This document shows, piece by piece, positions 8,752 through 17,224 of a stretch of DNA of 64,000 nt. Positions within the stretch are counted from its first letter, which is position 1, and each line of letters begins with the position of its first letter. The position numbers and the translations under genes are program-made. This DNA is from Sphingobium sp. 66-54. Lineage in GTDB: Bacteria; Pseudomonadota; Alphaproteobacteria; Sphingomonadales; Sphingomonadaceae. The notes beneath the pieces are model-generated. The model searched no databases, was not told where the DNA came from, and saw only the letters and a list, made by a program, of their open reading frames with translations. The stretch lies in assembly GCA_001899715.1 (NCBI GenBank), contig MKWI01000024.1, forward strand, positions 62,001-126,000, in the 5' to 3' direction.

Positions 8752-9162
8752 TCACGATGTGATCTTGTAGCGCTGGGCGTTGGGCACGCCGGGCAGCATC
8801 TTCTTGCCGTTGGGCAAGGTGAGTTGCAGCAGCAGGCCACCCGGCTGCCCGTCCCGCAGCGGCGACATCACCGCCGTGACGACATCGCCCGGCTTCACGG
8901 TGCGCGAGGACCAGCCGCCGCGGTGGAGCATGTTCGGGCTCGTCATTTCCATCGTGTAATGCCTGGTGCCGCCCTTACCGTCCTCCGCATCGAGATCGAG
9001 ATAGACGTGCGGGTTGGTCCATTGGTAGCCCGTGACCTTGCCGTGGAGCGTGACCGACCGCGTGTTGTCGAACATTGCGAAGCTATGATGGGCATAAAGC
9101 GGTGCAGCCAGCACCGCCGCGCAGGCCAGCGCGGCAAGATAGAGTCCGTGCTCGGATTTCAT
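8752..9162 (-). CDS. DUF6152-like secreted protein
   Basis: A 136-residue protein with a signal sequence (KSEHGLYLAALACAAVLAAPLYA) followed at once by HHSFAMFD, the hallmark of DUF6152-type periplasmic proteins. The rest is predicted beta-rich (GKVTGYQWTNPHVYLDLDAED). The adjacent His-His at the mature N-terminus could bind a metal, but no function is established. The start at 9162 is chosen because GGGGAGGAACC precedes it; an upstream ATG at 9213 would bury the signal. It is transcribed with the unknown secreted protein that follows. Confidence 0.8.
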   Translation of the reverse strand: MKSEHGLYLAALACAAVLAAPLYAHHSFAMFDNTRSVTLHGKVTGYQWTNPHVYLDLDAEDGKGGTRHYTMEMTSPNMLHRGGWSSRTVKPGDVVTAVMSPLRDGQPGGLLLQLTLPNGKKMLPGVPNAQRYKITS

Positions 9163-9377
9163 TGGTTCCTCCCCTGTGAATGCCTGGCTGCACCGGCATT
9201 TCGACTCTTGCAAATCTACCGACCGACCTAGTCCCCCGCAAGCGTGTTCGCACCCATTCCCGGGCTGGGAAGCGTTGAATCCGTATGGAACGGCCCCTCG
9301 TTCCGCGCGCCTTTCATCTCGACGCGCGGAGTCGGTCGCCCCATCCCGGATGCGCAGGGCAGAGCCTGAGCGCGGGG

Positions 9378-11582
9378 TCAGAACTTGAAGCTTACCTCCG
9401 CACCGTAGCGGCGGGGGCGGGCCTTGAACACGAAGCCGCCCGGCGAGAACTCGGCATTATAAGTCTCATTGAACAGGTTGGTGGCGAAGCCGGTGAGGGT
9501 GAGCGCGCCGACCTCGACACTGAGTCGCACATCGACGAGGTCCACCGGATCGCGCACCGTGGAATTCTGGACGTCCCACCACGTCTTGCCGATGCGGCGG
9601 TAGTCGACCCGCGCGGTCAGGCCGACCGTGTCGCTGAGGTCGGTGCGATATTGCGCGCCGGCGTTGAACGTGTAGCGCGAGATGAGCGGCGCCTGATGAC
9701 CGATCATCGCCGGATCGGGGAACGCCTTGATGTTGCTGTCCGTATAGCCGAAGCCGACGTTGAGATCGAAGCCGGGCGCCGGGCGCGCGGTCGCTTCCAG
9801 CTCGAAACCGTTGATCCGCGTGCGCGGCACATTGCCGAGGTTCTGGGTGGAGTTGGCCGCCAGGAACACGAAGAAATAGCTGTTCTTCGATTCCGTGGTG
9901 TAGGCATTGGCGCTGAAGGTCAGGCGCCGGTCGAGCAACTGGGTGCGCGCGCCGACTTCGAACGTGTCGGCCGTCTCCGCCTGGAAGATGTCGGCCACGC
10001 CGACGATACCGTTGGCCACCGCCACGCTGCCGACACCGGTCTGGTTGAAGCCGCCGCTGCGGAATCCCCGGCTGTAGCCGCCATAGAAAGTGAGGGTGTC
10101 GGTCGGCTCCCAGGTGAGCGTGACCTTGGGCTGCCAATCGTCGAACACGACCTTGCGGACCTCGCCGGTCGTGCCGTCCGGCAGGCCGGGGGCGTTCATG
10201 AACTGCGGTGGCGTCAGCGTGGTGTTGCGCCGCCGGTCGCGATCGTAGCGCAGGCCGAGATCGACCTTGAACTGCTCGGTGAGATCGTAGGAGAGGTTGG
10301 CGAACAGCGCCCAGGCGAAATTGTCCTGCTTGTCCGAGAGGAAGCTGAACTGCGGGTTGATCGGGTTGGTGCTCGGCGTGCGATAGACCGGGAAAACCCC
10401 GGCGCCGGTGTCGATCATGTTGCCAGTCGAGATGAACCGATCGGTGCCGATGACATAGGCGCCGACGATGTAGCGGAAGCGGTTGGCCTCCGGCGAGGTG
10501 AAGCGCACCTCCTGGCTGATCGCCTTCACGTCCAGATACTGGCTCTGGTTGAGGTCGAAGCCGAAGATGCTGTTGAAGAAGGACTCGCTGATCGGCAGGA
10601 AATCGAACGCGTCGCCGGTCAGTACCTCCTTCAGCGTATCGTAGGAGGTGACGGAACTCAGCGCGCCCGCGCCCGTCTCGTAATTGAGGCGCAGCGAGAC
10701 GTTGTTGATGTCGCGGTCGTTCTGTCCGGCATTGTTGACGCGCACCGGCAGGTGGGTGTCGTTCACGTCGCTGACGATGTTGAAATAGAGCGCCTGGGTA
10801 CGCAGCCGGCTGATCGAACCACGCAGGTCGGCGGTGAAGTTGCTGCCTGGTGTCCACAGCAATGTGCCGCGCAGCGCGAAATCCTCGACCGGGTCGGCAT
10901 CCTCATTGAGATAGGCGTTGCGGATGAAACCGTCCGTATCATACCAGGAGCCGGCCAGGCGGAACTTCACGGTGTCGGAGAGCGGCCCGCTGATGCCGCC
11001 GCGCAGCCAGTAGCCGAAGCCGTTGTCGATCCCCGCGCGCAGCCGGCCCTCGAAATGATCGGTCGGTTGCTTGGTGCGGATGACGATGGCGCCGCCGATG
11101 GCGTTGCGGCCATAAATGGCGCCTTGCGGGCCCTTCAGCACCTCGATCTGCTCGATATCGAACAGCTCCTGGTTGAACTGCGCCGGGTTGACCTGCTGGA
11201 CCCCGTCCACCACCACCGCGACGGACGGCTCGGAATTGCGCGCCTGGGTGATGCCGCGAATGACGATGAAGGCGTTGCCGGCGTTCTGCGTCTCCACCAG
11301 ATTGACGTTGGACGTCAGGTTGATGAAGTCGCTGGGCCGCTCGATGCCGGCGGTTTCGATGGTGTCGGCCGTGAAGGCGGTGATCGCGGCGGGCACATCC
11401 TGCAATGCGACCGAGCGGCGCAGCGCGGTCACGACGATATCGGTCTCGGCATTGTCGCCTTGATTTGCGCTCTGGGCTGTCGTGGCCGGCGGCGTTTCCT
11501 GCGCCTGAGCGGCCGTCGCGACCGAGCCGACAAGCAGGGATACGCCAACCAGCGCGATCGCGCGCGTGGACCCTTTAACCAT
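9378..11582 (-). CDS. TonB-dependent outer-membrane receptor
   Basis: A 734-residue receptor with a signal peptide ending AQAQ, then TDIVVTALRRSVALQDVPAAITAF (TonB-box and plug start). The plug contains IEVLKGPQGAIYGRNAIGG and the protein ends in a beta strand with a terminal Phe (AEVSFKF), as expected for a 22-strand barrel. It imports a ligand across the outer membrane using TonB/ExbBD energy. Plug and barrel resemble the large catabolic group of sphingomonad receptors rather than a specific siderophore receptor, so the ligand is unknown. The start at 11582 has GGAGGAA upstream. The promoter region carries two palindromes (see separate entry). Amidase and secreted-protein genes lie downstream on the same strand. 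Confidence 0.93.
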   Translation of the reverse strand: MVKGSTRAIALVGVSLLVGSVATAAQAQETPPATTAQSANQGDNAETDIVVTALRRSVALQDVPAAITAFTADTIETAGIERPSDFINLTSNVNLVETQNAGNAFIVIRGITQARNSEPSVAVVVDGVQQVNPAQFNQELFDIEQIEVLKGPQGAIYGRNAIGGAIVIRTKQPTDHFEGRLRAGIDNGFGYWLRGGISGPLSDTVKFRLAGSWYDTDGFIRNAYLNEDADPVEDFALRGTLLWTPGSNFTADLRGSISRLRTQALYFNIVSDVNDTHLPVRVNNAGQNDRDINNVSLRLNYETGAGALSSVTSYDTLKEVLTGDAFDFLPISESFFNSIFGFDLNQSQYLDVKAISQEVRFTSPEANRFRYIVGAYVIGTDRFISTGNMIDTGAGVFPVYRTPSTNPINPQFSFLSDKQDNFAWALFANLSYDLTEQFKVDLGLRYDRDRRRNTTLTPPQFMNAPGLPDGTTGEVRKVVFDDWQPKVTLTWEPTDTLTFYGGYSRGFRSGGFNQTGVGSVAVANGIVGVADIFQAETADTFEVGARTQLLDRRLTFSANAYTTESKNSYFFVFLAANSTQNLGNVPRTRINGFELEATARPAPGFDLNVGFGYTDSNIKAFPDPAMIGHQAPLISRYTFNAGAQYRTDLSDTVGLTARVDYRRIGKTWWDVQNSTVRDPVDLVDVRLSVEVGALTLTGFATNLFNETYNAEFSPGGFVFKARPRRYGAEVSFKF

Positions 11583-11678
11583 CCATTTCCTCCCCTTAAC
11601 CCGGTTCAAGGGAGATTGGCCCTGCTCACCCCACATTGCCGAGCGGACCAATCAGACAATCCCCCCAACTTGCGAAAA

Positions 11679-11719
11679 ACTATAATCTTCGATTATCGAA
11701 GTCAAGTTCGATTTTCGAA
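11679..11719 (-). promoter_or_regulatory. Promoter with two palindromic operators
   Basis: Reading on the minus strand, TTGACT (11700-11705) and TATAGT (11679-11684) are separated by 15 bases. A perfect palindrome TTCGATTATCGAA (11688-11700) fills the spacer and a second, TTCGATTTTCGAA (11707-11719), lies just upstream, centre to centre 19 bases. This layout fits repression of the receptor cluster by a dimeric regulator that is not encoded next to it. The remaining bases of the gap 11583-11887 show nothing else I can support. Confidence 0.6.
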
Positions 11720-11887
11720 ATGAAGAGAATGGGAGAGTTGGTGCCGGACAATGATGTCTGACGGGCTTTTTTATCGGCTTGTGCGGCGCGAAAAGACGAA
11801 GCGCTCCGGATTAGTATCCGGGCGATGTCTGGGGATTTGGACGTTGCGTTGTCGCGCTCACCGCGAGCGGTGGACGGATGCTGCGCC

Positions 11888-13339
11888 TCAGTCGCCGATG
11901 CGGAAGGAGAGGAAAGCCGGGGTGGGGCCGTTCCAGCCGTCGTCCGGCTCGGTGTCGGCCTGCTGACGGGGGCGGGACTCGGGCTTTGCGGCGGGTCTGC
12001 TCGTCTGCTCGGGGCGTGGGGCCCGTGGCGCTGCGGCGGCTGGTGCACGCCGTTCGCCGGTATCGGCCGGCGTCTTCCGATCGGTGCGCTTGGGAGCGAC
12101 GGCCTGTGCAGGCTTGTCCTCGCCGCGCTCCCGACTTGGGGCTTTGCCGCCCTTGGCCGGCGCCTTGGCTCGGCCGCCCCGGCTCCGGCTGGAGGAGCCG
12201 GCTTCCTCGGCGGCGTCGATCTCCACGCCGGTATCGAGGCGCGGGATCCTGGTGCCGATCAGCTTCTCGATATTCGCGATAGCTTCGGCATCGGAGCGGG
12301 TAACGAAGGTAAACGCCTTGCCGGATGCACCCGCGCGGCCGGTGCGGCCGATGCGGTGGACATAATCGTCCGGGTGCCAGGGCGCGTCGAAGTTGAAGAC
12401 GTGGGAGACGCCCTTGATGTCCAGCCCGCGGGCCGCCACGTCCGAGGCGACGAGCAGGTTGATCTCGCCGGACTTGAACCGTTCCAGCTCGGCGATTCGG
12501 GCCGCCTGGTCGATATCGCCGTGGATCTCGCCGGATTTGAGGCCGTGGCGCTTGAGGCTCTTGTTCAGTTCGCGCACCATCGTCTTGCGGTTGCAAAAGA
12601 TGATCGCGGTGGTGACGCCCTCGCTGTGCAGCAGGCTCCGCAGCACCTCGCGCTTCTTACGCTCCTCCACCGGCACCAGCCGCTGCTCGATGTTGGCGCC
12701 GGTCGTCGCCGGCCGCGCCACCTCGATGGACTTGGGATTGGTGAGGAACTTGTCCGCCAGCTTCTTGATCGGCGGCGGCATGGTCGCGGAGAACAGCAGG
12801 GTCTGGCGGGTGGCGGGCAGCTTGGTGCAGATATTCTCGATGTCGGGGATGAAGCCCATGTCGAGCATCCGGTCCGCCTCGTCGATGACCAGCAGCGAGC
12901 AGCCGGTGAGCAGGATGTTGCCGCGCTCGAACAGATCCATGAGGCGCCCCGGCGTGGCGATCAGCACGTCCACGCCCTTTTCTAGCGCCTTCACCTGATC
13001 GCCCATCGAGACGCCGCCAATCAGCAGCGCCATGCTGAGCTTGTGATATTTGCCGTATTTCTCGAAATTCTCGGCCACCTGCGCGGCCAGTTCGCGGGTC
13101 GGCTCCAGGATGAGGCTGCGCGGCATGCGCGCGCGGCTGCGGCCCTGGGCGAGAATGTCGATCATCGGCAGCACGAAGCTGGCGGTCTTGCCCGTGCCGG
13201 TCTGCGCAATACCGATGATGTCGCGCATCATCAGCACCGAGGGAATCGCCTGCGCCTGAATGGGCGTCGCTTCGGAGTAGCCTACCTCCGCGACGGCTTT
13301 CAGCAATTCGTCTGACAGGCCGAGATCGGCAAAGTGCAT
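11888..13339 (-). CDS. DEAD-box ATP-dependent RNA helicase (RhlE-like)
   Basis: A 483-residue RNA helicase. The Q-motif region is FADLGLSDELLKAV...TPIQ; the Walker A sequence AQTGTGKT has Lys51; PTRELA is motif Ia; DEAD occupies residues 153-156 and SAT 184-186; the second RecA domain ends with HRIGRTGRAG. After about residue 390 the tail is low-complexity and Arg/Ala/Pro rich with RSRGGR stretches, typical of RNA-binding tails of RhlE-type helicases. These enzymes unwind short RNA duplexes in ribosome assembly and RNA decay. No operon partners. The assignment as RhlE rather than DbpA/SrmB rests on the overall motif order and the absence of a DbpA RNA-binding domain. Confidence 0.92.
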   Translation of the reverse strand: MHFADLGLSDELLKAVAEVGYSEATPIQAQAIPSVLMMRDIIGIAQTGTGKTASFVLPMIDILAQGRSRARMPRSLILEPTRELAAQVAENFEKYGKYHKLSMALLIGGVSMGDQVKALEKGVDVLIATPGRLMDLFERGNILLTGCSLLVIDEADRMLDMGFIPDIENICTKLPATRQTLLFSATMPPPIKKLADKFLTNPKSIEVARPATTGANIEQRLVPVEERKKREVLRSLLHSEGVTTAIIFCNRKTMVRELNKSLKRHGLKSGEIHGDIDQAARIAELERFKSGEINLLVASDVAARGLDIKGVSHVFNFDAPWHPDDYVHRIGRTGRAGASGKAFTFVTRSDAEAIANIEKLIGTRIPRLDTGVEIDAAEEAGSSSRSRGGRAKAPAKGGKAPSRERGEDKPAQAVAPKRTDRKTPADTGERRAPAAAAPRAPRPEQTSRPAAKPESRPRQQADTEPDDGWNGPTPAFLSFRIGD

Positions 13340-13544
13340 CGGGGTTCCATAGGATTGGAGAGCGCGATAAGGCTGGACGGCGTATCAGCTTGGCAGAACA
13401 GCAGCATGCGCCCGGTCAGCAGGGCGGCCCATGAGGAAAAGCGGCGCTCGTGTCAAGGATTTCCGCGATTCGTGCCGTGCGGCAGGTGTAAATTCAACGA
13501 GGACGCGGCTTCCCCGCGCCGTTCTCTTTCGGCAGAATGGGAAA

Positions 13545-13994
13545 ATGGAGACGATCTTCCAACTGGCGACCGCCGACGATTTGCCGGCGATGCTGGCGCT
13601 TTACCGTCATTTGAGCCCCGAAGACCCGCCGCTTTCACCGGACGAGGCCGCCGCGAGCTGGCATGCCTTGCTGGACGCCGCGCTGTCGCACCTGCTCGTC
13701 GCGGAGGTGGAGGGCATGGTCGCCGCATCCTGCCTGTCGCTGATCGTCCCCAATCTGACGCGCGGCGGGCGGTCGTTCGCAATCGTCGAGAATGTCGTGA
13801 CCCACGCCGCTTATCGCCGCCGGGGTCTGGCGTCGCGGCTGCTGCGCATGGCCCGCGACCGGGCGATGGCGGCGGGCTGCTACAAGATGATGCTGGCGAC
13901 GGGGCGGACGGATGAGAACGTCCTGCGCTTCTATGAGCAGGCCGGATTTACGCGCGGCGGCAAGACCTTCTTCGAGATGCGCTGGCTGGACTGA
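13545..13994 (+). CDS. GNAT-family N-acetyltransferase
   Basis: A 149-residue single-domain acyltransferase. The core contains FAIVENVVTHAAYRRRGLASRLL, where RRRGLA is the pyrophosphate-binding (R/Q)xxGxG/A loop for acetyl-CoA, followed by the C-terminal GNAT pattern DENVLRFYEQAGFTRGGKTFFEMRW. The acceptor substrate cannot be predicted. I chose ATG 13545 over upstream in-frame starts because the domain begins directly (METIFQLATADDLPAMLALY); the Shine-Dalgarno is a weak GGGAAA. It is divergent from the helicase and stands alone. Confidence 0.88.
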   Translation: METIFQLATADDLPAMLALYRHLSPEDPPLSPDEAAASWHALLDAALSHLLVAEVEGMVAASCLSLIVPNLTRGGRSFAIVENVVTHAAYRRRGLASRLLRMARDRAMAAGCYKMMLATGRTDENVLRFYEQAGFTRGGKTFFEMRWLD

Positions 13995-14024
13995 GCGGCC
14001 GCCGCTGCCGTCAACGCCATCGAC

Positions 14025-14537
14025 TCATTTGTCGTCGCTCTTGTCCTCATCGGGCACGAGACGGGAGAATTTGACGATCTCGCAGGTCGAGCCGTTGCGG
14101 GCGTGCAGCGTATCGCGCCCGGCGCAGATCGCGCCATCCTTGTTGGGCTCGATATAGAAGCCGGCATAGAAATCCGCCGCCCGGCAGGCGCGGCCGAAAT
14201 GGGTGCGGAACCGCTCGCGAGGCACGGTGAGCATGGTCACGCCGCTGGTCGGATTGATGACGGCGCCCCGTACCCGGTTGAGTTGCAGGCATTTGGGGCC
14301 CTTCACTTCCTTCAGGACCGGGGCGGGAAGGGGCGGTGCGGTGCCCTCGCGCATCAGGCTGGAGCGCTGCTCGCCCCGCACGGTGGGGATACGGATGATG
14401 ACGCGCTGCTCGATGGTGAGCTGCGCCCATTGCGTCGGCGCGGGAGGCGCAACCGGATCGGGCCGTCGCTTCTGGGCCGCATCGGGCGCGGACGCCAGCA
14501 GCAGGGGCAACAGCAATGTCGTCGTGAACGCAGGCAA
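14025..14537 (-). CDS. Small secreted hypothetical protein
   Basis: I do not recognise the family. The 170-residue product begins at a TTG with GGGGATCG upstream and a short hydrophobic signal (PAFTTTLLLPLLLASAPDAA). The mature part is basic and proline rich, then has RVIIRIPTVRGEQRSS and four cysteines (KCLQLN, GRACRA, AICAGRD, STCEIV) that could form two disulfides in the periplasm. I have seen similar short proteins with a CLxLNRVRGA pattern in sphingomonads, without a function. It converges on the GNAT gene with about 30 bases between stops. Confidence 0.65.
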   Translation of the reverse strand: MPAFTTTLLLPLLLASAPDAAQKRRPDPVAPPAPTQWAQLTIEQRVIIRIPTVRGEQRSSLMREGTAPPLPAPVLKEVKGPKCLQLNRVRGAVINPTSGVTMLTVPRERFRTHFGRACRAADFYAGFYIEPNKDGAICAGRDTLHARNGSTCEIVKFSRLVPDEDKSDDK

Positions 14538-14703
14538 TGGAACGATCCCCGAGGTTGACCACGCCCTAGCGCATGGTCCTTGAACAGCCGATTAATTGAG
14601 AGATCAAGTATTCCGGTCCGCGCGCTGGGGGAAACGCGCCACAGCTCTCGTTCGCCGCATGCGTGCGCTGGCATTTGGCGCGTCCCGGCGGCATAAGGCC
14701 GGC

Positions 14704-16152
14704 ATGATCTCACGCGACATATTGGATGCCTTCCGCGCGATTGCCGGGCCACGCGGCCTGATCGAGGACCGCGATCTCATCACGCCTTGGCTGGGGGACT
14801 GGCGCGGCAAGTTCCACGGCGAGGCCGCCGCCATCCTCACCCCGCGCTCGACGCAGGAAGTGGCGGCGATGGTGCGCTGCGCCAACGCCCATCGCGTGCC
14901 GCTGGTGCCGCAGGGGGGCAACAGCTCGATGGTCGGCGGCGCGACTCCGCCCGTGGACGGCAGCGCGCTCATCCTCTCGCTGCGGGCGATGAACCGGATC
15001 CGCTCGATCGACCCCGACGCCAATCTGGCGGTGTGCGAGGCGGGCGTGATCCTCGCCACGCTACACGAGGCGGCGCAGGGCGTCGGGCGGCGCTTCCCGC
15101 TCAGCCTGGGCGCCAAGGGCTCAGCGACCGTGGGCGGTCTCGTCTCCACCAACGCCGGCGGCACGCAGGTGCTGCGCCACGGCACGATGCGCGCGCTGGT
15201 CGAAGGCATTGAGGCGGTGCTGCCGGACGGCTCGATCCACGACGGCATCGCCGCGCTCAAGAAGGACAATCGCGGCTACGATCTCAAGCAGTTGCTGATC
15301 GGCGCGGAGGGGACGCTGGGCATCGTCACCGCCGCCAGCCTGCGGCTCGCGCCCGCCATCGCCGACCGGGCGGTGGCGTGGGTCGGTGTCGCGGGGCCGG
15401 AACAGGCGCTCGCCCTGCTGCGCCGCATGGAGACGCTGCTCGGCCCGGTGGTCGAGGGCTTCGAGGTGATGGCGGCCGACACGCTCGGCTTCATCCTCTC
15501 GGTCATCCCCGGCACCCGCCGGCCGATCGAGACGGCGACGCCTTGGAATGCGTTGATCGAGATTGATCTGGATGGTGCCGCCGATGGTCCCAGCGCCTAT
15601 GAGCGCATGGAAATGGCGCTGGCGGACGGCTTCGAGCGCGGGTTGGTGATCGACGCCGCCATTGCCGCCAGCGAGAGCCAGGCCGAGGCGTTCTGGAAGC
15701 TGCGTGAGAGTGCATCCGAAGCGGAGCGGGCGCAGGGGCCCGCGTTGCAGTTCGACGTGAGCGTGCCGATCGCCGATATGCCGCGCTTCATGATCGAGGT
15801 CGCGGCCGCCAGCGAGGCGCATTTCCCCGGCGCCACCGCCTCGTCCTTCGGCCATCTCGGGGACGGCAACGTGCACTTCCACGTTCGCGCGCCGCACGGC
15901 GAAGGGGAGGGCGCGGGGCGGCGCTGGCTGGAGAGCACGGGCGAGGCAGCGACCCGCTTCGTCAACGATCAGGTGGTGGCCTATGGCGGGTCGATCTCCG
16001 CCGAGCATGGCATCGGCCAGATGAAGATCGCGGAATTTGCGCGCCTCACGCCGCCCGCCCAGCTCAATGCCGTGCGCGCCATCAAGCGGGCGCTCGATCC
16101 GCTGGGGCTGTTCAACCCCGGCAAGCTCGTGCCTCTTGCCTCCGCCGATTGA
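14704..16152 (+). CDS. FAD-linked oxidase, D-2-hydroxyglutarate/lactate dehydrogenase type
   Basis: A 482-residue flavoprotein of the vanillyl-alcohol-oxidase fold. The PCMH-type FAD domain contains VPQGGNSSMVGGATP and LGAKGSATVGGLVSTNAGG. The C-terminal domain has HLGDGNVHFHV and SAEHGIGQMK, the metal-binding His pair and Glu-His of D-2-hydroxyacid dehydrogenases such as D2HGDH, GlcD and Dld. The likely reaction is oxidation of a D-2-hydroxy acid (D-2-hydroxyglutarate from serine biosynthesis is the usual candidate) with electrons passed to the respiratory chain. I chose the ATG at 14704 because upstream sequence is basic and non-conserved. No GlcE/GlcF partners are present. Confidence 0.85.
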   Translation: MISRDILDAFRAIAGPRGLIEDRDLITPWLGDWRGKFHGEAAAILTPRSTQEVAAMVRCANAHRVPLVPQGGNSSMVGGATPPVDGSALILSLRAMNRIRSIDPDANLAVCEAGVILATLHEAAQGVGRRFPLSLGAKGSATVGGLVSTNAGGTQVLRHGTMRALVEGIEAVLPDGSIHDGIAALKKDNRGYDLKQLLIGAEGTLGIVTAASLRLAPAIADRAVAWVGVAGPEQALALLRRMETLLGPVVEGFEVMAADTLGFILSVIPGTRRPIETATPWNALIEIDLDGAADGPSAYERMEMALADGFERGLVIDAAIAASESQAEAFWKLRESASEAERAQGPALQFDVSVPIADMPRFMIEVAAASEAHFPGATASSFGHLGDGNVHFHVRAPHGEGEGAGRRWLESTGEAATRFVNDQVVAYGGSISAEHGIGQMKIAEFARLTPPAQLNAVRAIKRALDPLGLFNPGKLVPLASAD

Positions 16153-16233
16153 CGCCTTTATGCCCGGCGGTCGATCAGCCTCCCCGTCCGGGCGAGCCGC
16201 TGCTTCGCATCCGTAGTCAGGAGAAAAGATGCC

Positions 16234-17013
16234 ATGGCCAGCGCGCCGCCAGCCCAAGCCTTGCCGTTGCTTTATAATGATCTCGTGCCCCTCAACGTCG
16301 AGCAGCACAGCAACTTCAAGCTGCGCGCCTATGACAAGGCGCCGCATCTCGTCGGTGTCCACGCCGTTCCGCTGACGGTCGACGAGTTCGCGCAGTGCCA
16401 GCGTTTCCTGCCCATCGTCTTTTCCAGCGGCGCCGAGCCGGTGCCGCTCGCGCTGATGGGTCTGAACGAAGGCGTCAGCACGCTGGTCGATACCGAGGGT
16501 ACGCTGCGCCGCGATGACGGCTATGTGCCCGCCTATATCCGCCGTTATCCCTGGATGCTGGTGCGGCTGCGGCCGGACAGCGAGGAACTCTCCCTGTGCT
16601 TCGACCCCAAGAGCGAGCTGATCGGCGAGTATGAGGACGGCCAGCCGCTCATCGAGAATGGCGAGGCGACCCAGATCACCAAGGATCTGCTGGCCTTCTG
16701 CGAGCAGTTCGAGCAGGCGGCCGCCCGCACGGCCGAGTTCGTCAAGGAACTGAAGGAGGCCGATCTGTTCATGGACGGCGAACTCAGCATCCAGGTGCCC
16801 GATGTCGAGCAACCGTTCGTCTATCGTGGCTTCCAGATGGTCAATGAGGAAAAGCTGCGCGAACTGCGCGGCGACCAGTTGCGAAAGTGGAACCAGAACG
16901 GTCTGCTGCCGTTGCTCCACGCTCATCTTTTCTCGTTGCAGGGCATGCGCGAGATCTTCTTCGCGCAGCGCCAGATGGGCCTCGGCCCGGCCCCGGCCTT
17001 CCAGATCAGCTAG
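16234..17013 (+). CDS. SapC-family protein
   Basis: A 259-residue soluble protein of the SapC family (PF07277 type). It carries the conserved opening LYNDLVPLN, HxxFKLR-like NFKLRAYDKAP, then FLPIVFSSGAEPVPLALMGL and YVPAYIRRYPWMLVR. SapC was named from an S-layer export locus, but family members are widespread in Alphaproteobacteria without S-layers and no enzymatic role is known. The start ATG is preceded by AGGAGAAAAG; another ATG five bases upstream is out of frame. No other SapC-locus genes are adjacent. Two hairpins follow the stop directly. Confidence 0.85.
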   Translation: MASAPPAQALPLLYNDLVPLNVEQHSNFKLRAYDKAPHLVGVHAVPLTVDEFAQCQRFLPIVFSSGAEPVPLALMGLNEGVSTLVDTEGTLRRDDGYVPAYIRRYPWMLVRLRPDSEELSLCFDPKSELIGEYEDGQPLIENGEATQITKDLLAFCEQFEQAAARTAEFVKELKEADLFMDGELSIQVPDVEQPFVYRGFQMVNEEKLRELRGDQLRKWNQNGLLPLLHAHLFSLQGMREIFFAQRQMGLGPAPAFQIS

Positions 17014-17014
17014 A

Positions 17015-17058
17015 GCATTTTCAAGTCAGGTGGACTCACCTGACGGCCCGGAAAATGC
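17015..17058. terminator. Nested hairpin after the SapC gene
   Basis: Outer arms GCATTTTC/GAAAATGC (17015-17022, 17051-17058) enclose an inner perfect stem TCAGGTG/CACCTGA (17026-17032, 17037-17043). It starts two bases after the stop codon. The sequence belongs to the AGCATTTTC-type intergenic palindromes seen in many Alphaproteobacteria, and may act as a transcript end or RNA-stability element. Confidence 0.6.
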
Positions 17059-17074
17059 GGAAAACAAGGGATGC

Positions 17075-17116
17075 AAAGAGCATGATCCGCTTCGGCCGAA
17101 GTGGATCATGCTCTTT
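17075..17116. repeat. 42-base near-perfect palindrome
   Basis: Arms of 14 bases (17075-17088 and 17103-17116, reading AAAGAGCATGATCC) pair perfectly. A 12-base self-complementary centre at 17090-17101 and a single G/T mismatch complete the palindrome. It resembles widespread alphaproteobacterial GAGCATGATCC intergenic elements and could form a long hairpin or cruciform. Confidence 0.7.
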
Positions 17117-17224
17117 GCCCGGTTCAGGCGACGGGGCGGCGCGGCGGCACCAAGTCGGCCGCCGCCCCGGCGGGCTCGGGGACTAAATCAACTATTTGCG
17201 CCGGATCGGCGATAGTAACACTTG

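Noticed and set aside
9285-11723. 812-codon plus-strand frame
   Set aside because: Complete overlap with the TonB receptor on the minus strand; composition is Arg/Asp/Ala/Glu rich with no domain, typical of a high-GC shadow frame.
15121-16926. 601-codon minus-strand frame
   Set aside because: Opposite the FAD oxidase and SapC genes, which have clear domains; it crosses the intergenic gap without any start signal.
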